Shown here: piece after piece, positions 1-8,091 of the stretch
Layout: every line of letters begins with the position of its first letter
Position numbering within the stretch: position 1 is the stretch's first letter
NCBI GenBank assembly: GCA_002481295.1
Contig: DLDU01000044.1
Coordinates: 1-11,729, forward strand
Direction: 5' to 3'
DNA length: 11,729 bases
DNA from: Prevotella sp. UBA7764
GTDB taxonomy: Bacteria > Bacteroidota > Bacteroidia > Bacteroidales > Bacteroidaceae
Made by a program: the position numbers and the translations under genes
Notes under the pieces: model-generated
The model's database searches: none
Seen by the model: only the letters and a program-made list of their open reading frames with translations
Told to the model about the DNA's origin: nothing

Positions 1-2
1 GG

Positions 3-542
3 GATCATCTTTATCAAGCTAAGAACAACATTGTTGACAAGATCAACAATCTCTTGGTTGGTTACCGCCAGAATTTATTCAAAAGTCAGATTGCCAAAGG
101 CATCATTGACATAGAGCCACACTACACTTTCTTGAATAAGGTTACTTTCGCCAAGCAAGAGTTGGTAGGCGTTGACAAGGGCCTCTATGCCAGGGAAGAA
201 AAGGTGAACGGATTTGAAGAACGAATGATTCAAGCAGTAGCTGACCTTGACAGTGTGTTTTTCTGGCATCGCAATCCCGAGAGACAAGATGGATTTTGCA
301 TCAACGGCTTCATTAATCACTATCCCGATTTCATAGTCAGAATGAAATCTGGGAAGACGGTACTCATCGAGACAAAGGGCGACTTCCTCGACAACGATGA
401 TTCGACGCGAAAGAGAGAACTCGGCAAAGAATGGGAGCGACTATGTGGAAGAGACTACAGATACTTTATGGTATTTGAGAGTAAGAAGGTTGATGGAGCA
501 TTGACCCCGAGCGAATTACTTGATGTGCTCAAGGATCTTTGA
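3..542 (+). CDS. Type III restriction enzyme Res subunit / DEAD-DEAH helicase-like protein, C-terminal fragment (partial at left edge)
   Basis: The reading frame is open from base 3 with no stop before 542, so this is the 3' end of a gene that starts outside the window. The internal TTG at 54 is not a real start. The fragment of about 179 residues holds a PD-(D/E)XK-type nuclease core: HYPDFIV (PD at 324-329) followed by LIETKGD (ETK at 369-377). After it come a conserved-looking LGKEWERLCG stretch and YRYFMVF. This arrangement is known from the C-terminal nuclease domain of type III restriction subunits (Res) and related helicase-nucleases, which cut DNA after ATP-dependent translocation. 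The helicase motifs would lie upstream, outside the window. Base composition is visibly more AT-rich than in the uvrA region, as often seen for transferred defence genes. No Mod/methylase partner is visible here. The subfamily assignment rests on the short C-terminus only. Confidence 0.75.
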   Translation, partial: DHLYQAKNNIVDKINNLLVGYRQNLFKSQIAKGIIDIEPHYTFLNKVTFAKQELVGVDKGLYAREEKVNGFEERMIQAVADLDSVFFWHRNPERQDGFCINGFINHYPDFIVRMKSGKTVLIETKGDFLDNDDSTRKRELGKEWERLCGRDYRYFMVFESKKVDGALTPSELLDVLKDL

Positions 543-574
543 TGTTATCAACAAAACGTAGCCGGTCATCCACA

Positions 575-613
575 AAAAAGTCCCAGACAACATCATGTTG
601 CCTGGGACTTTTT
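575..613. terminator. Bidirectional intrinsic terminator
   Basis: The sequence shows a perfect 12-bp outer stem, AAAAAGTCCCAG (575-586) pairing with CTGGGACTTTTT (602-613). After one A/C mismatch it continues into a 5-bp inner stem CAACA/TGTTG with a TCA loop. The A-tract on the left and T-tract on the right make it functional in both directions. It sits between the convergent restriction gene (+) and peptide transporter (-), 33 nt after the first stop, so it probably ends both transcripts. Confidence 0.92.
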
Positions 614-660
614 ATTGTATAGTACGATAGCTGCCTTACGGCAGAATCACTTGCTGTCTA

Positions 661-2181
661 TTAGCACACCTTCTCCAACTTCTTCATCACAGAGAAGATG
701 AAGATGAAGCTGGCAAGGCAGAGGGCGACGAGCACACCCCAGACCATCGTCAGAGGCAAAGCCTTCCACAGATAAGCGGGGATCTGCACGAGAAAGTTGC
801 CGATAGCCGTGGCACCAAACCAGCAGCCCATCATCAGGCCCTGATATTTCTTAGGAGCCACCTTGCTGACAAACGATATGCCCATCGGTGAGAGCAACAG
901 CTCGGCAAAGGTCAGCACGAGATAGGTCGTCACGAGCCACAGAGGAGAAACACGCTGGGCGTCGTTGAGGTTATAGCTCAGTCCTACGGACGCGCAGATC
1001 ATGATCATATAAGCAAAACCGGCGACGAGCATACCGAAACCAATCTTGCGCGGTGCAGAGGGTTCCATCTGTTTGGAGGCGAGCCAGCCGAAGAGTCCCA
1101 TGCTCACCGGGGTGAGCATCACGACGAAGCTCGGGTTGAACTGCTGGAAGATAGGAGCCTCGATGCTCACGGCACCTGCCTCATGAGTATAACGGACGAC
1201 GAGATAGGCGACAGCAGCCAGAATGACGACCAAGGAAATGATCTTACCGCGTCCCGTCTTGCTTTGGAACAGGCCAAAGAGTGAATAGACAATGAAGATG
1301 ACAGCCACGAGATTGGTCACGTCGAAGAGCATACCCACCCAACCTGTTGCGGATGTCTGCGTGAAGTCACGCGCGAAATAGGTCAGCGTCAGACCATTCT
1401 GATGGAAAGCCATCCAGAAGAAAATGACCACAGCGAAGACAAGGAAGAGTGCCACAAGACGACTGTGAGTATCAGCTTTCTCCTCAGGAGTCTCCTCATG
1501 TGCCACAGCATTCTCGGCGGCGGTCTCCTTGTTTTCAGCTTTCTTGGCCGTGTTGTCTACCGAGGCGAAAGTCCAGCGGAAGCCATAGTAGATGGCGATG
1601 GAGACAAGCAGCGACACGCAGGCCACGCCAAACGCATAGTGGTAAGCCGAAGCCTCGGAAGCATGGAGCGAGTTCATAGCCCACTGATGGAGCTTCACGG
1701 CAGCCGTCGGAGCGAAGAGCGCACCGATGTTGATGGCCATATAGAAGATAGAGAAACCATTGTCGCGCTGGGAAGCGTAGCGGGAATCGTCATAGAGTTT
1801 ACCAACCATCACCTGCAGGTTGCCCTTGAAAAGCGACGTGCCGACAGAGATCAGCAGCAAAGCCGCAGCCATCATCGAGATGGCAGCCACGCCATTGCCG
1901 GCGGGCACGGCGAGGAGCAGATAGCCGATGAACATGACGAGGATACCAAGCGTCACACAGCGGCCGAAGCCGATCTTGTCAGCCACGGCACCACCGACGA
2001 TCGGAAGGAAATAGACGAGCATGAGGAACGTAGAGTAGACGGTACCGGCCAGACCCTCACCCCATCCGAAGTTTGCCTGCAGGAAGAGCACGAAGATGGC
2101 CAGCATCGTGTAGTAGCCAAAACGCTCTCCTGTGTTGGCCAAAGCTAAGGCATAAAGCCCTTTTGGTTGATTTTCAAACAT
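661..2181 (-). CDS. POT/PTR2-family proton-coupled peptide transporter (peptide MFS transporter)
   Basis: This 506-residue, strongly hydrophobic protein has an MFS layout of 12 or more membrane helices. It belongs to the proton-dependent oligopeptide transporters (DtpA/PTR2-like), which import di- and tripeptides across the inner membrane. Recognisable elements are GERFGYY (residues 18-24, first POT signature), the SLFKGN segment in helix 4 (residues 116-121), FYMAINIGALF (146-156, second PTR2 signature) and the helix-7 FWMAFHQNG motif (about 255-263). A hydrophilic, Glu-rich linker (about 206-240) separates the two six-helix halves. The first glutamate of the usual ExxERFxYY motif is Asn16 here. 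The start ATG is at 2179-2181 in an A/T-rich context. Only 46 bp separate it from the upstream barrel gene and no clear promoter is seen there, so read-through from that gene is possible. The gene ends at the bidirectional terminator. Confidence 0.93.
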   Translation of the reverse strand: MFENQPKGLYALALANTGERFGYYTMLAIFVLFLQANFGWGEGLAGTVYSTFLMLVYFLPIVGGAVADKIGFGRCVTLGILVMFIGYLLLAVPAGNGVAAISMMAAALLLISVGTSLFKGNLQVMVGKLYDDSRYASQRDNGFSIFYMAINIGALFAPTAAVKLHQWAMNSLHASEASAYHYAFGVACVSLLVSIAIYYGFRWTFASVDNTAKKAENKETAAENAVAHEETPEEKADTHSRLVALFLVFAVVIFFWMAFHQNGLTLTYFARDFTQTSATGWVGMLFDVTNLVAVIFIVYSLFGLFQSKTGRGKIISLVVILAAVAYLVVRYTHEAGAVSIEAPIFQQFNPSFVVMLTPVSMGLFGWLASKQMEPSAPRKIGFGMLVAGFAYMIMICASVGLSYNLNDAQRVSPLWLVTTYLVLTFAELLLSPMGISFVSKVAPKKYQGLMMGCWFGATAIGNFLVQIPAYLWKALPLTMVWGVLVALCLASFIFIFSVMKKLEKVC

Positions 2182-2227
2182 AGCATTAAATTTATGTAGT
2201 TAATAATTCACGAGACTCTGATTTGCT

Positions 2228-2959
2228 TTAGTGCGCCAGATCAAAGAGATAAGTCAGCCTGATGCTGATGGTCTGATAGTTGCTCGACGCAAAATAGTCG
2301 CGCTTGGAGTCGCCATAGATATTGCCCAGACCATAGTAGTAGCGGCCCTCAAGCAGGAAATGACCGACCTTCGGGATGGAATATTCCACGCCAAGACCGG
2401 CCGCGATGCCGTAGTCGAACTTCTTCTCCACCTTCATCGTGTCTTGCGCCACGACGCTGCTCACGCGGTCGGTGGTGTTGCGCTTGTCGAAATCGAAGTT
2501 GCTCTTCGTCGACTCGCTGATATACGCCCCCAACTGCGGTCCAGCATTGACAAAGAAGTTGAGACCTTTCTTCTCCTTGCCCCAAGCCAGATGCGCCAGG
2601 AAGGGCACCTGGACGTAGTTGATCGTACGGCTATAGTTCTCCGCCGCACCCGTTGTGGCGTTGATGACGGGATTGTTGTTGATGTCCTTGATATCCTCTT
2701 TCCAACCCATCTGCGCGTAGTTCAACTCCAACTGTATGGAGCAGATGGTGGAGAAATATTTCTCGACCGTATATCTCAGCGCCACGCCGCCGGAAAAGCC
2801 TCCCAAGCCTTTCTGCTCTACTTTCGGCGTGAACTTGATGTTGGTGATATTCCATCCGGCCGTCGGTCCCACCGACAAGGTGTTGCGATGCTCACCGATC
2901 TGCGCGAAGAGCGACCAGGGCAGAGCCAGGAAGAGAAATAGGATGAGCAGATGCTTCAT
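2228..2959 (-). CDS. PorT-like outer-membrane beta-barrel protein
   Basis: This is a 243-residue protein with an N-terminal signal peptide: a hydrophobic stretch at residues 3-18 and likely cleavage after Ala19 before Gln20, typical for Bacteroidetes. The mature part alternates glycine-rich and aromatic strands (for example LSVGPTAGWNITNI, GFSGGVALRY, IAAGLGVEYSIP, LEGRYYYGLGNIYG) and ends in a strand-like ISIRLTYLFDLAH, as expected of a small 8-10 strand barrel of the PorT/outer-membrane beta-barrel type. Its specific role cannot be read from sequence. The PorT family name comes from a Porphyromonas secretion protein, but most relatives are of unknown function. The start lies 18 bp after the stop of the LysM-domain gene, so the two are probably cotranscribed and may act together at the envelope. 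Confidence 0.85.
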   Translation of the reverse strand: MKHLLILFLFLALPWSLFAQIGEHRNTLSVGPTAGWNITNIKFTPKVEQKGLGGFSGGVALRYTVEKYFSTICSIQLELNYAQMGWKEDIKDINNNPVINATTGAAENYSRTINYVQVPFLAHLAWGKEKKGLNFFVNAGPQLGAYISESTKSNFDFDKRNTTDRVSSVVAQDTMKVEKKFDYGIAAGLGVEYSIPKVGHFLLEGRYYYGLGNIYGDSKRDYFASSNYQTISIRLTYLFDLAH

Positions 2960-2977
2960 GTGCGATGATTTCGAATG

Positions 2978-4351
2978 TTAATAAGTGAGTGACTCGATGC
3001 GTCCGCCGGTCGCGAAGTGGATCAGCTGGAAGTTGTCGTTCTGCATACCTTTATCTCCCACCTGCTTAAAGACGAGCGGAGTCTGGAAAGGCCGGTAAGT
3101 GCTCTGTCCGGCTGTGCCCTTGAAGGCCTTGCCGTATTTGGCCAGACCACGGAGGAAGAACTGCGCATGGTCGTAACCCGTGAGGAAGAAACGGGGATAA
3201 GCATACATCGGCTGAGTGTGGAACCATTTCTGATATTCAGCTTCCAAAGCTTTCGTACGCGGATCCACGCTGTTGTAATAATAATAGGAGGGCACGCAGG
3301 TATCGAACGAGCAAAACATGTCGACATTGCCGGGCGCATACATCAGCCACTCGTTGTAGCCGAAGAGCGCCACTCTCAGCCCATGCTGCTGAGCACGCAG
3401 CGCACGCAACTTGGCGATCGCCTGATTGAGCTCGGGCGAGCGTCCGGTATTGAGCACCACCACGTTGAGACGGTTTTGGGCAAAGGCCTTGCCAAACATC
3501 TCCAGACTGCTGTTGAGGTTCGTCACCCGATATTCCTGCCCACGGGCGGAGAGTCTGTTGCGCAGCCCAAAGGTGAAGTTGCCTTTCTTCGAAGTCTTGT
3601 CGTTGCAGTCGATGAGCACCACGCGCGCATCCCTATAGCGTTTGAGGAAAGCCTCGATAGCGTTGTTGTTGAGTTTGTCGTCGCTCTGCCAAATCTGGAA
3701 GATCTGGGTATAGCTGGTCACGTCGTCACCGGAGATTGAGAACGGGATGACGAGTTTGATGTCGCGCGCCTTGCAGAACTCTGCGAGCGCATGAACCTGT
3801 ACGGAATAGAGCGGACCGAAGATGATGTTGCACTGAGCGGCTGCCGGGTCGTGTGTCATGATCGTGGGATCAGACGTAGCATCGAGGTTCCAGGAATGAA
3901 TATCGATGGAGTATCCATCCCGTTTCAGACTGTCGCAAGCCAGGAGAATGCCACGATAGTATTCGACCATGCGCTTGCCGTCACCGTCGACATTGTGGAG
4001 AGGCAGCGCCACACCCACGCGCAGCACCTTGCCCTGCTTGGCAGCAGAGCTCTGAGCCACGGGCTTAGTGGCTGCACTGTTCGTAGCAGCAGCATTCTGG
4101 GGAGCAGGTATATAGAGGCGAGCACCCTTATGGAGCTGGTAGCCCGGCAATTTCATCTCGGGATTGGCATTGATCAGCTGATCTACGGTGATGCCGTGAT
4201 AGTGGGCGATGCCATAGAGTGTGTCACTCTTCTTTACCTTATAGATATGATTGGACGTGTCTTGTGCACAAGCAGGGACCGCCACTACAAAAAACAGACA
4301 CAGCAAAAGCAGCCACCAACGGGATGCTCTGCCTGAAAAACGCTGAATCAT
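2978..4351 (-). CDS. Secreted LysM-domain protein with a periplasmic-binding-protein (LIVBP/PBP1-like) fold
   Basis: The protein has 457 residues from the chosen ATG (4349-4351). An in-frame upstream ATG at 4411 is rejected because it overlaps the likely -7 element (4409-4416) and would put 20 charged residues before the signal peptide. Residues 11-30 form a signal peptide, with cleavage probably near PACA/QDTS. A LysM module spans about 36-82 (YKVKKSDTLYGIAHYHGITVDQLINANP, split here as YKVKKSDTLYGIA and ITVDQLINANP) and should bind peptidoglycan. A linker rich in Ala, Thr and Ser (about 85-107) leads to a type I periplasmic binding fold from about 109 to the end (RVGVALPLHN, NIIFGPLYSVQV, IKLVIPFSIS, ARVVLIDCND). 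Bacteroidetes proteins of this layout are usually named for LysM or ABC substrate-binding domains, but no transporter permease lies beside it. An envelope or peptidoglycan role, comparable to the PBP1-fold of LpoA, is inference. Confidence 0.85.
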   Translation of the reverse strand: MIQRFSGRASRWWLLLLCLFFVVAVPACAQDTSNHIYKVKKSDTLYGIAHYHGITVDQLINANPEMKLPGYQLHKGARLYIPAPQNAAATNSAATKPVAQSSAAKQGKVLRVGVALPLHNVDGDGKRMVEYYRGILLACDSLKRDGYSIDIHSWNLDATSDPTIMTHDPAAAQCNIIFGPLYSVQVHALAEFCKARDIKLVIPFSISGDDVTSYTQIFQIWQSDDKLNNNAIEAFLKRYRDARVVLIDCNDKTSKKGNFTFGLRNRLSARGQEYRVTNLNSSLEMFGKAFAQNRLNVVVLNTGRSPELNQAIAKLRALRAQQHGLRVALFGYNEWLMYAPGNVDMFCSFDTCVPSYYYYNSVDPRTKALEAEYQKWFHTQPMYAYPRFFLTGYDHAQFFLRGLAKYGKAFKGTAGQSTYRPFQTPLVFKQVGDKGMQNDNFQLIHFATGGRIESLTY

Positions 4352-4408
4352 TTCTATCTTTTCTTTTTTATAATCGTATGAATGAATACTTCTAAGAATA
4401 ATCACTTG

Positions 4409-4416
4409 CAAAAATA
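4409..4416 (-). promoter_or_regulatory. Putative -7 element for the LysM/barrel operon
   Basis: On the minus strand this reads TATTTTTG, matching the Bacteroidetes -7 consensus TAnnTTTG. It lies about 58 bp upstream of the chosen start at 4351. No good TTTG (-33) is found about 20 bp further upstream, so the assignment is tentative. Confidence 0.45.
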
Positions 4417-4459
4417 CAAAAAATATCCGTATCTACACTTCATTTCCTATAAAAATCAC

Positions 4460-4467
4460 TAACTTTG
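4460..4467 (+). promoter_or_regulatory. Putative -7 element for the CHU_C-uvrA-GSCFA operon
   Basis: TAACTTTG matches the Bacteroidetes -7 consensus TAnnTTTG. It lies 18 bp before the ATG at 4486, implying a very short leader of about 10-12 nt. The -33 position is weak (CTTC/CATT rather than TTTG). The alternative TTG start at 4465 lies inside this element, which supports 4486 as the true start. Confidence 0.55.
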
Positions 4468-4485
4468 CATCAACCGATTATCGTA

Positions 4486-5208
4486 ATGAACATCACTCGC
4501 ATCATCATCTCCGCACTCCTGACGGCATGCCCGCTGCTCGGCATGGCTCAGTCCACGCCCTCCATTGCTCCATCGTTTACTTACACCGACAGCAAGGGCA
4601 ACGAGCAAACCGTGACCTCTGCCGATGACCAAGCTCCCCTGGCAGCCTCCTTCCACGCCAATGCCACCGATACCGAGGGGTGGAACGCACACTATGAATG
4701 GCATTTCTACCTCGAAGGCCAGCGTTCCAATCCCTATCTCGTCAGATATGAGACCGACACGCAGTACACGTTCACCAAGGCCGGTACACATCTCGTGGAG
4801 CTCTGGGCTACCTTTGTGCAGGGCAATGACACCATCGCCTATACCGATACTTACTGGCAGAGCGAGGGCACGCCGCTCTCCATCTCCATCGCGGAAAGCA
4901 AACTGGAGATGCCCAACGCCTTCTCGCCCAATGGCGACGGCATCAACGACACCTACCAGGCCAAGAGCGGATACAAGAGCATCGTGGAGTTCCATGCCAC
5001 TATCTTCAACCGATGGGGACAAAAACTATACTCCTGGGACGACCCTACAGGAGGATGGGACGGCAAATTCCACGGTAAGGACGTGGCGCAGGGTGTCTAC
5101 TACGTGCTCGTCAAGGCCAAAGGCGCCGACGGGCGAAACTATCATATCAAGCGTGACGTGAACCTGTTACGCGGATACTCAGAAACGACAAGCAACAACA
5201 ATGAATAA
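4486..5208 (+). CDS. Secreted protein with gliding motility-associated C-terminal (CHU_C, T9SS type B sorting) domain
   Basis: The protein has 240 residues starting at ATG 4486. The N-terminus is hydrophobic (IIISALLTACPLLGMAQS) and could be cut by signal peptidase I after Ala21 (GMA/QS) or, less usually, as a lipoprotein at LLTAC (Cys15). Residues about 28-135 look like a beta-sandwich (PKD-like) domain, with HYEWHFYLEG and TFTKAGTHLVELWATF. Residues 143-230 are the CHU_C/type B type IX secretion sorting domain: PNAFSPNGDGIND (143-155), FNRWGQKLY (174-182), GGWDGKFHGK (189-198), GVYYVLVKAKG (203-213) and DVNLLRG at the end. Known family members are exported across the outer membrane by T9SS. 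About ten hydrophilic residues follow the domain, and their codons overlap the uvrA start by 8 nt, which implies translational coupling. The cargo function is unknown. Confidence 0.88.
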   Translation: MNITRIIISALLTACPLLGMAQSTPSIAPSFTYTDSKGNEQTVTSADDQAPLAASFHANATDTEGWNAHYEWHFYLEGQRSNPYLVRYETDTQYTFTKAGTHLVELWATFVQGNDTIAYTDTYWQSEGTPLSISIAESKLEMPNAFSPNGDGINDTYQAKSGYKSIVEFHATIFNRWGQKLYSWDDPTGGWDGKFHGKDVAQGVYYVLVKAKGADGRNYHIKRDVNLLRGYSETTSNNNE

Positions 5209-8077
5209 GAAAGACAGAAGTCTCTACCCTCAGTTCCAGAACGGATGGATCGACGTCTATGGCGCACGCGTCCACAACCTGAAGAATATCGACGTGAAGA
5301 TTCCGCGCGGCTCACTCACGGTGATCACCGGACTCTCGGGGTCGGGAAAGTCGTCACTGGCCTTTGACACCATCTACGCCGAAGGACAGCGCCGATACAT
5401 AGAGACATTCTCGGCCTACGCCCGCAACTTCCTGGGCAACATGCAGCGACCCGATGTCGACAAGATCACGGGACTGAGCCCCGTCATCAGCATCGAGCAG
5501 AAGACGACAAACAAGAATCCACGCTCCACCGTGGGCACCACGACGGAGATCTACGACTACCTGCGTCTGCTCTACGCGCGCGCCGGAACGGCCTACAGCT
5601 ATCTCAGCGGACAGAAGATGGTAAAATACACGGAGGAGAAAATCGTCGACATGATCCTCCACGACTATGCCGACAAGGCAGTGTATATCCTTGCGCCCCT
5701 CGTCCGCCAGCGCAAAGGCCACTATCGCGAGCTCTTCGATAGCCTGCGCCGCAAGGGCTACCTTTATGTCCGCGTCGACGGCGAGATCAAGGAGATTGCC
5801 CGCGGCATGAAGACCGACCGATACAAAAACCACAACATAGAGGTGGTCATCGACAAGCTCCGCGTCCGCCCCGACGACGGCGAGCGACTGGCGCAGACCA
5901 TTGCCACGGCCATGCGGCAGGGCGACGGTGCCATCATGATGCTCGACAAGGAGACGGGCGAATGCCGAAACTTTTCCAAACGACTGATGGATCCTGCCAC
6001 GGGTCTGTCCTACGGCGACCCTGCTCCGAACATCTTCTCGTTCAACTCGCCAGAAGGTGCCTGCCCTCATTGCAAAGGACTCGGCGTGGTCAGCGAGGTG
6101 GACATGAAGAAGGTGGTCCCCGACCCTACCCTCTCGATTCATCAAGGAGCCATCGCGCCGCTGGGCAAATACAAGAACCAGATGATCTTCTGGCAGATAG
6201 AGTCGATACTCAGCAAATACGACTGCAACCTTAAGACGCCTTTCAAGGACATTCCCGAGGAAGCTGTCGACGAACTCATGAACGGCACGCTCGAAGAGAT
6301 ACGCATCGACAAAGAGAAGGTGCACACCTCGACGGACTACTTCGTGGCCTTTGACGGCATCGTGAAATACCTGCGCACGCTCATCGAGAGCGACGACAGC
6401 GCAGCCGGACAGAAATGGGCTTCGCAGTTTCTGGCCGACAAGGAGTGTCCCGTCTGCCACGGCAAACGACTGAAGAAAGAGGCTCTCGCCTATCGTGTCT
6501 GGGACAAGAATATCAGCGAGGTCAGTAACCTCGACATCGACTTGCTGCGCGACTGGCTCGACCAGGTCGAGGATCATCTCGAAGAAGGCAAGAAGCGCAT
6601 TGCCCACGAGATCATCAAGGAGTTGCGCTCGCGCGTGTCGTTCCTCCTCGACGTGGGTCTTAACTATCTCTCGCTCAACCGTCAGTCGGCAACGCTCTCG
6701 GGCGGTGAGAGCCAACGCATACGTCTGGCTACACAGATCGGCTCTCAGCTCGTCAACGTGCTCTATATCCTCGACGAGCCCAGCATCGGACTGCACCAGC
6801 GCGACAATGAGCGACTCATCAACTCGTTGAAGGAGCTCCGTGACCAAGGCAACACCGTCGTCGTCGTCGAGCACGACGAGGACATGATGCGCGCCGCCGA
6901 CTGGATTGTCGACATCGGACCGAAGGCGGGACGCAAAGGCGGTGAGGAGGTCTTCGAAGGTACACCCGAGGAGATGCTCAAGACCGACACGCTCACCGCT
7001 CAGTATCTCAATGGCGAGCGGGCCATCGAGATTCCGGCCGAGCGCCGCAAAGGCAATGGCAAGATGATCACCATCCACGGTGCGTCGGGCAACAACCTGA
7101 AACATATCGACGTCTCCTTCCCTCTCGGCACGCTGACCGTGGTCACCGGCGTATCGGGATCGGGTAAGTCGACGCTCATCAACGAGACCCTACAACCCAT
7201 CCTCTCGCAGCACTTCTACCGCTCGCTGAAGAAGCCGATGCCCTACGACAGCATCGACGGCATCGACAACATCGACAAGGTGGTCAACGTCGACCAGAGT
7301 CCTATCGGCCGCACACCGCGCTCCAACCCTGCCACCTACACAGGCGTGTTCAGCGACATCCGCAATCTGTTTGTGGAACTGCCCGAGGCTAAAATCCGTG
7401 GCTATAAGCCGGGACGCTTCTCGTTCAATGTCAAGGGCGGCCGCTGCGAGGCTTGCGGCGGCAACGGCTATAAGACGATAGAGATGAACTTCATGCCCAA
7501 TGTCTATGTGCCTTGCGAGGTATGTCACGGCAAACGCTACAACCGTGAGACGCTGGAGGTGCGCTACAAAGGCAAGTCCATTGCTGACGTGCTCGACATG
7601 ACAATCAACCAGGCCGTGGAGTTCTTCGAGAACGTGCCAACCATCCTGCCTAAGATCAAAGCACTACAGGACGTGGGACTCGGATACATCAAACTCGGAC
7701 AGAGCTCTACGACGCTCTCCGGCGGTGAGAGCCAACGCGTGAAACTTGCTACAGAGCTCAGCAAGCGCGACACAGGCAAGACGCTCTACATCCTCGACGA
7801 GCCGACAACGGGTCTGCACTTCGAGGACATCCGCATACTCATGGCGGTCTTGGAAAAACTCGTCAGCCGTGGCAACACGGTGATCATCATCGAGCACAAC
7901 CTCGACGTGATCAAGTTGGCCGACTATATCATCGACATGGGACCGGAAGGTGGACGTGGCGGTGGTCAGGTGCTCTCCAAGGGTACGCCGGAAGAGGTGG
8001 CCGAGTGCAAACTGGGATACACGCCGCGATTCCTGAAAGCGATATTAGAGAAAGCAAAGTCTGAAAACAAGATTTGA
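5201..8077 (+). CDS. uvrA: Excinuclease ABC subunit A (UvrA)
   Basis: The 958-residue protein is close to the family's usual length of about 940-950. UvrA is the damage-sensing ATPase of nucleotide excision repair; as a dimer it loads UvrB on lesions in the cytoplasm. Both ABC ATPase modules are complete. Module 1 has Walker A GLSGSGKS (44-51), signature LSGGESQR (499-506) and Walker B LYILDEPS (D525, E526). Module 2 has Walker A GVSGSGKS (650-657), signature LSGGESQR (839-846) and Walker B LYILDEPT (D866, E867). The C-terminal zinc finger is intact (C749, C752, C772, C775). A CPVC at 416-419 is also present. The first zinc finger has only its second cysteine pair (C288, C291); the first pair is replaced by Asp264 and Thr267. 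The ATG lies inside the end of the preceding gene. No LexA-like box is evident, and the operon promoter lies upstream of 4486. Confidence 0.98.
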   Translation: MNKKDRSLYPQFQNGWIDVYGARVHNLKNIDVKIPRGSLTVITGLSGSGKSSLAFDTIYAEGQRRYIETFSAYARNFLGNMQRPDVDKITGLSPVISIEQKTTNKNPRSTVGTTTEIYDYLRLLYARAGTAYSYLSGQKMVKYTEEKIVDMILHDYADKAVYILAPLVRQRKGHYRELFDSLRRKGYLYVRVDGEIKEIARGMKTDRYKNHNIEVVIDKLRVRPDDGERLAQTIATAMRQGDGAIMMLDKETGECRNFSKRLMDPATGLSYGDPAPNIFSFNSPEGACPHCKGLGVVSEVDMKKVVPDPTLSIHQGAIAPLGKYKNQMIFWQIESILSKYDCNLKTPFKDIPEEAVDELMNGTLEEIRIDKEKVHTSTDYFVAFDGIVKYLRTLIESDDSAAGQKWASQFLADKECPVCHGKRLKKEALAYRVWDKNISEVSNLDIDLLRDWLDQVEDHLEEGKKRIAHEIIKELRSRVSFLLDVGLNYLSLNRQSATLSGGESQRIRLATQIGSQLVNVLYILDEPSIGLHQRDNERLINSLKELRDQGNTVVVVEHDEDMMRAADWIVDIGPKAGRKGGEEVFEGTPEEMLKTDTLTAQYLNGERAIEIPAERRKGNGKMITIHGASGNNLKHIDVSFPLGTLTVVTGVSGSGKSTLINETLQPILSQHFYRSLKKPMPYDSIDGIDNIDKVVNVDQSPIGRTPRSNPATYTGVFSDIRNLFVELPEAKIRGYKPGRFSFNVKGGRCEACGGNGYKTIEMNFMPNVYVPCEVCHGKRYNRETLEVRYKGKSIADVLDMTINQAVEFFENVPTILPKIKALQDVGLGYIKLGQSSTTLSGGESQRVKLATELSKRDTGKTLYILDEPTTGLHFEDIRILMAVLEKLVSRGNTVIIIEHNLDVIKLADYIIDMGPEGGRGGGQVLSKGTPEEVAECKLGYTPRFLKAILEKAKSENKI

Positions 8078-8091
8078 TAAGATAGTCTGTT

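Noticed and set aside
1402..2148. 248-codon plus-strand frame opposite the peptide transporter
   Set aside because: It is rich in His, Glu and Arg because it mirrors transmembrane codons. It has no start context and no domain.
2231..2941. 236-codon plus-strand frame opposite the barrel gene
   Set aside because: It is a shadow of the barrel gene, which has a clear signal peptide and strand pattern on the other strand.
4352..4411. Longer start (ATG 4411) for the LysM protein
   Set aside because: It overlaps the predicted -7 element on the minus strand and would place a charged extension before the signal peptide.
4465..4485. Longer start (TTG 4465) for the CHU_C protein
   Set aside because: The TTG lies inside the predicted -7 element and would add residues before a normal signal peptide.
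5354..7105. 583-codon open frame on the minus strand
   Set aside because: It lies entirely opposite uvrA, whose every motif is intact. Long antisense frames are common opposite GC-rich genes, and this one has no recognisable domain.
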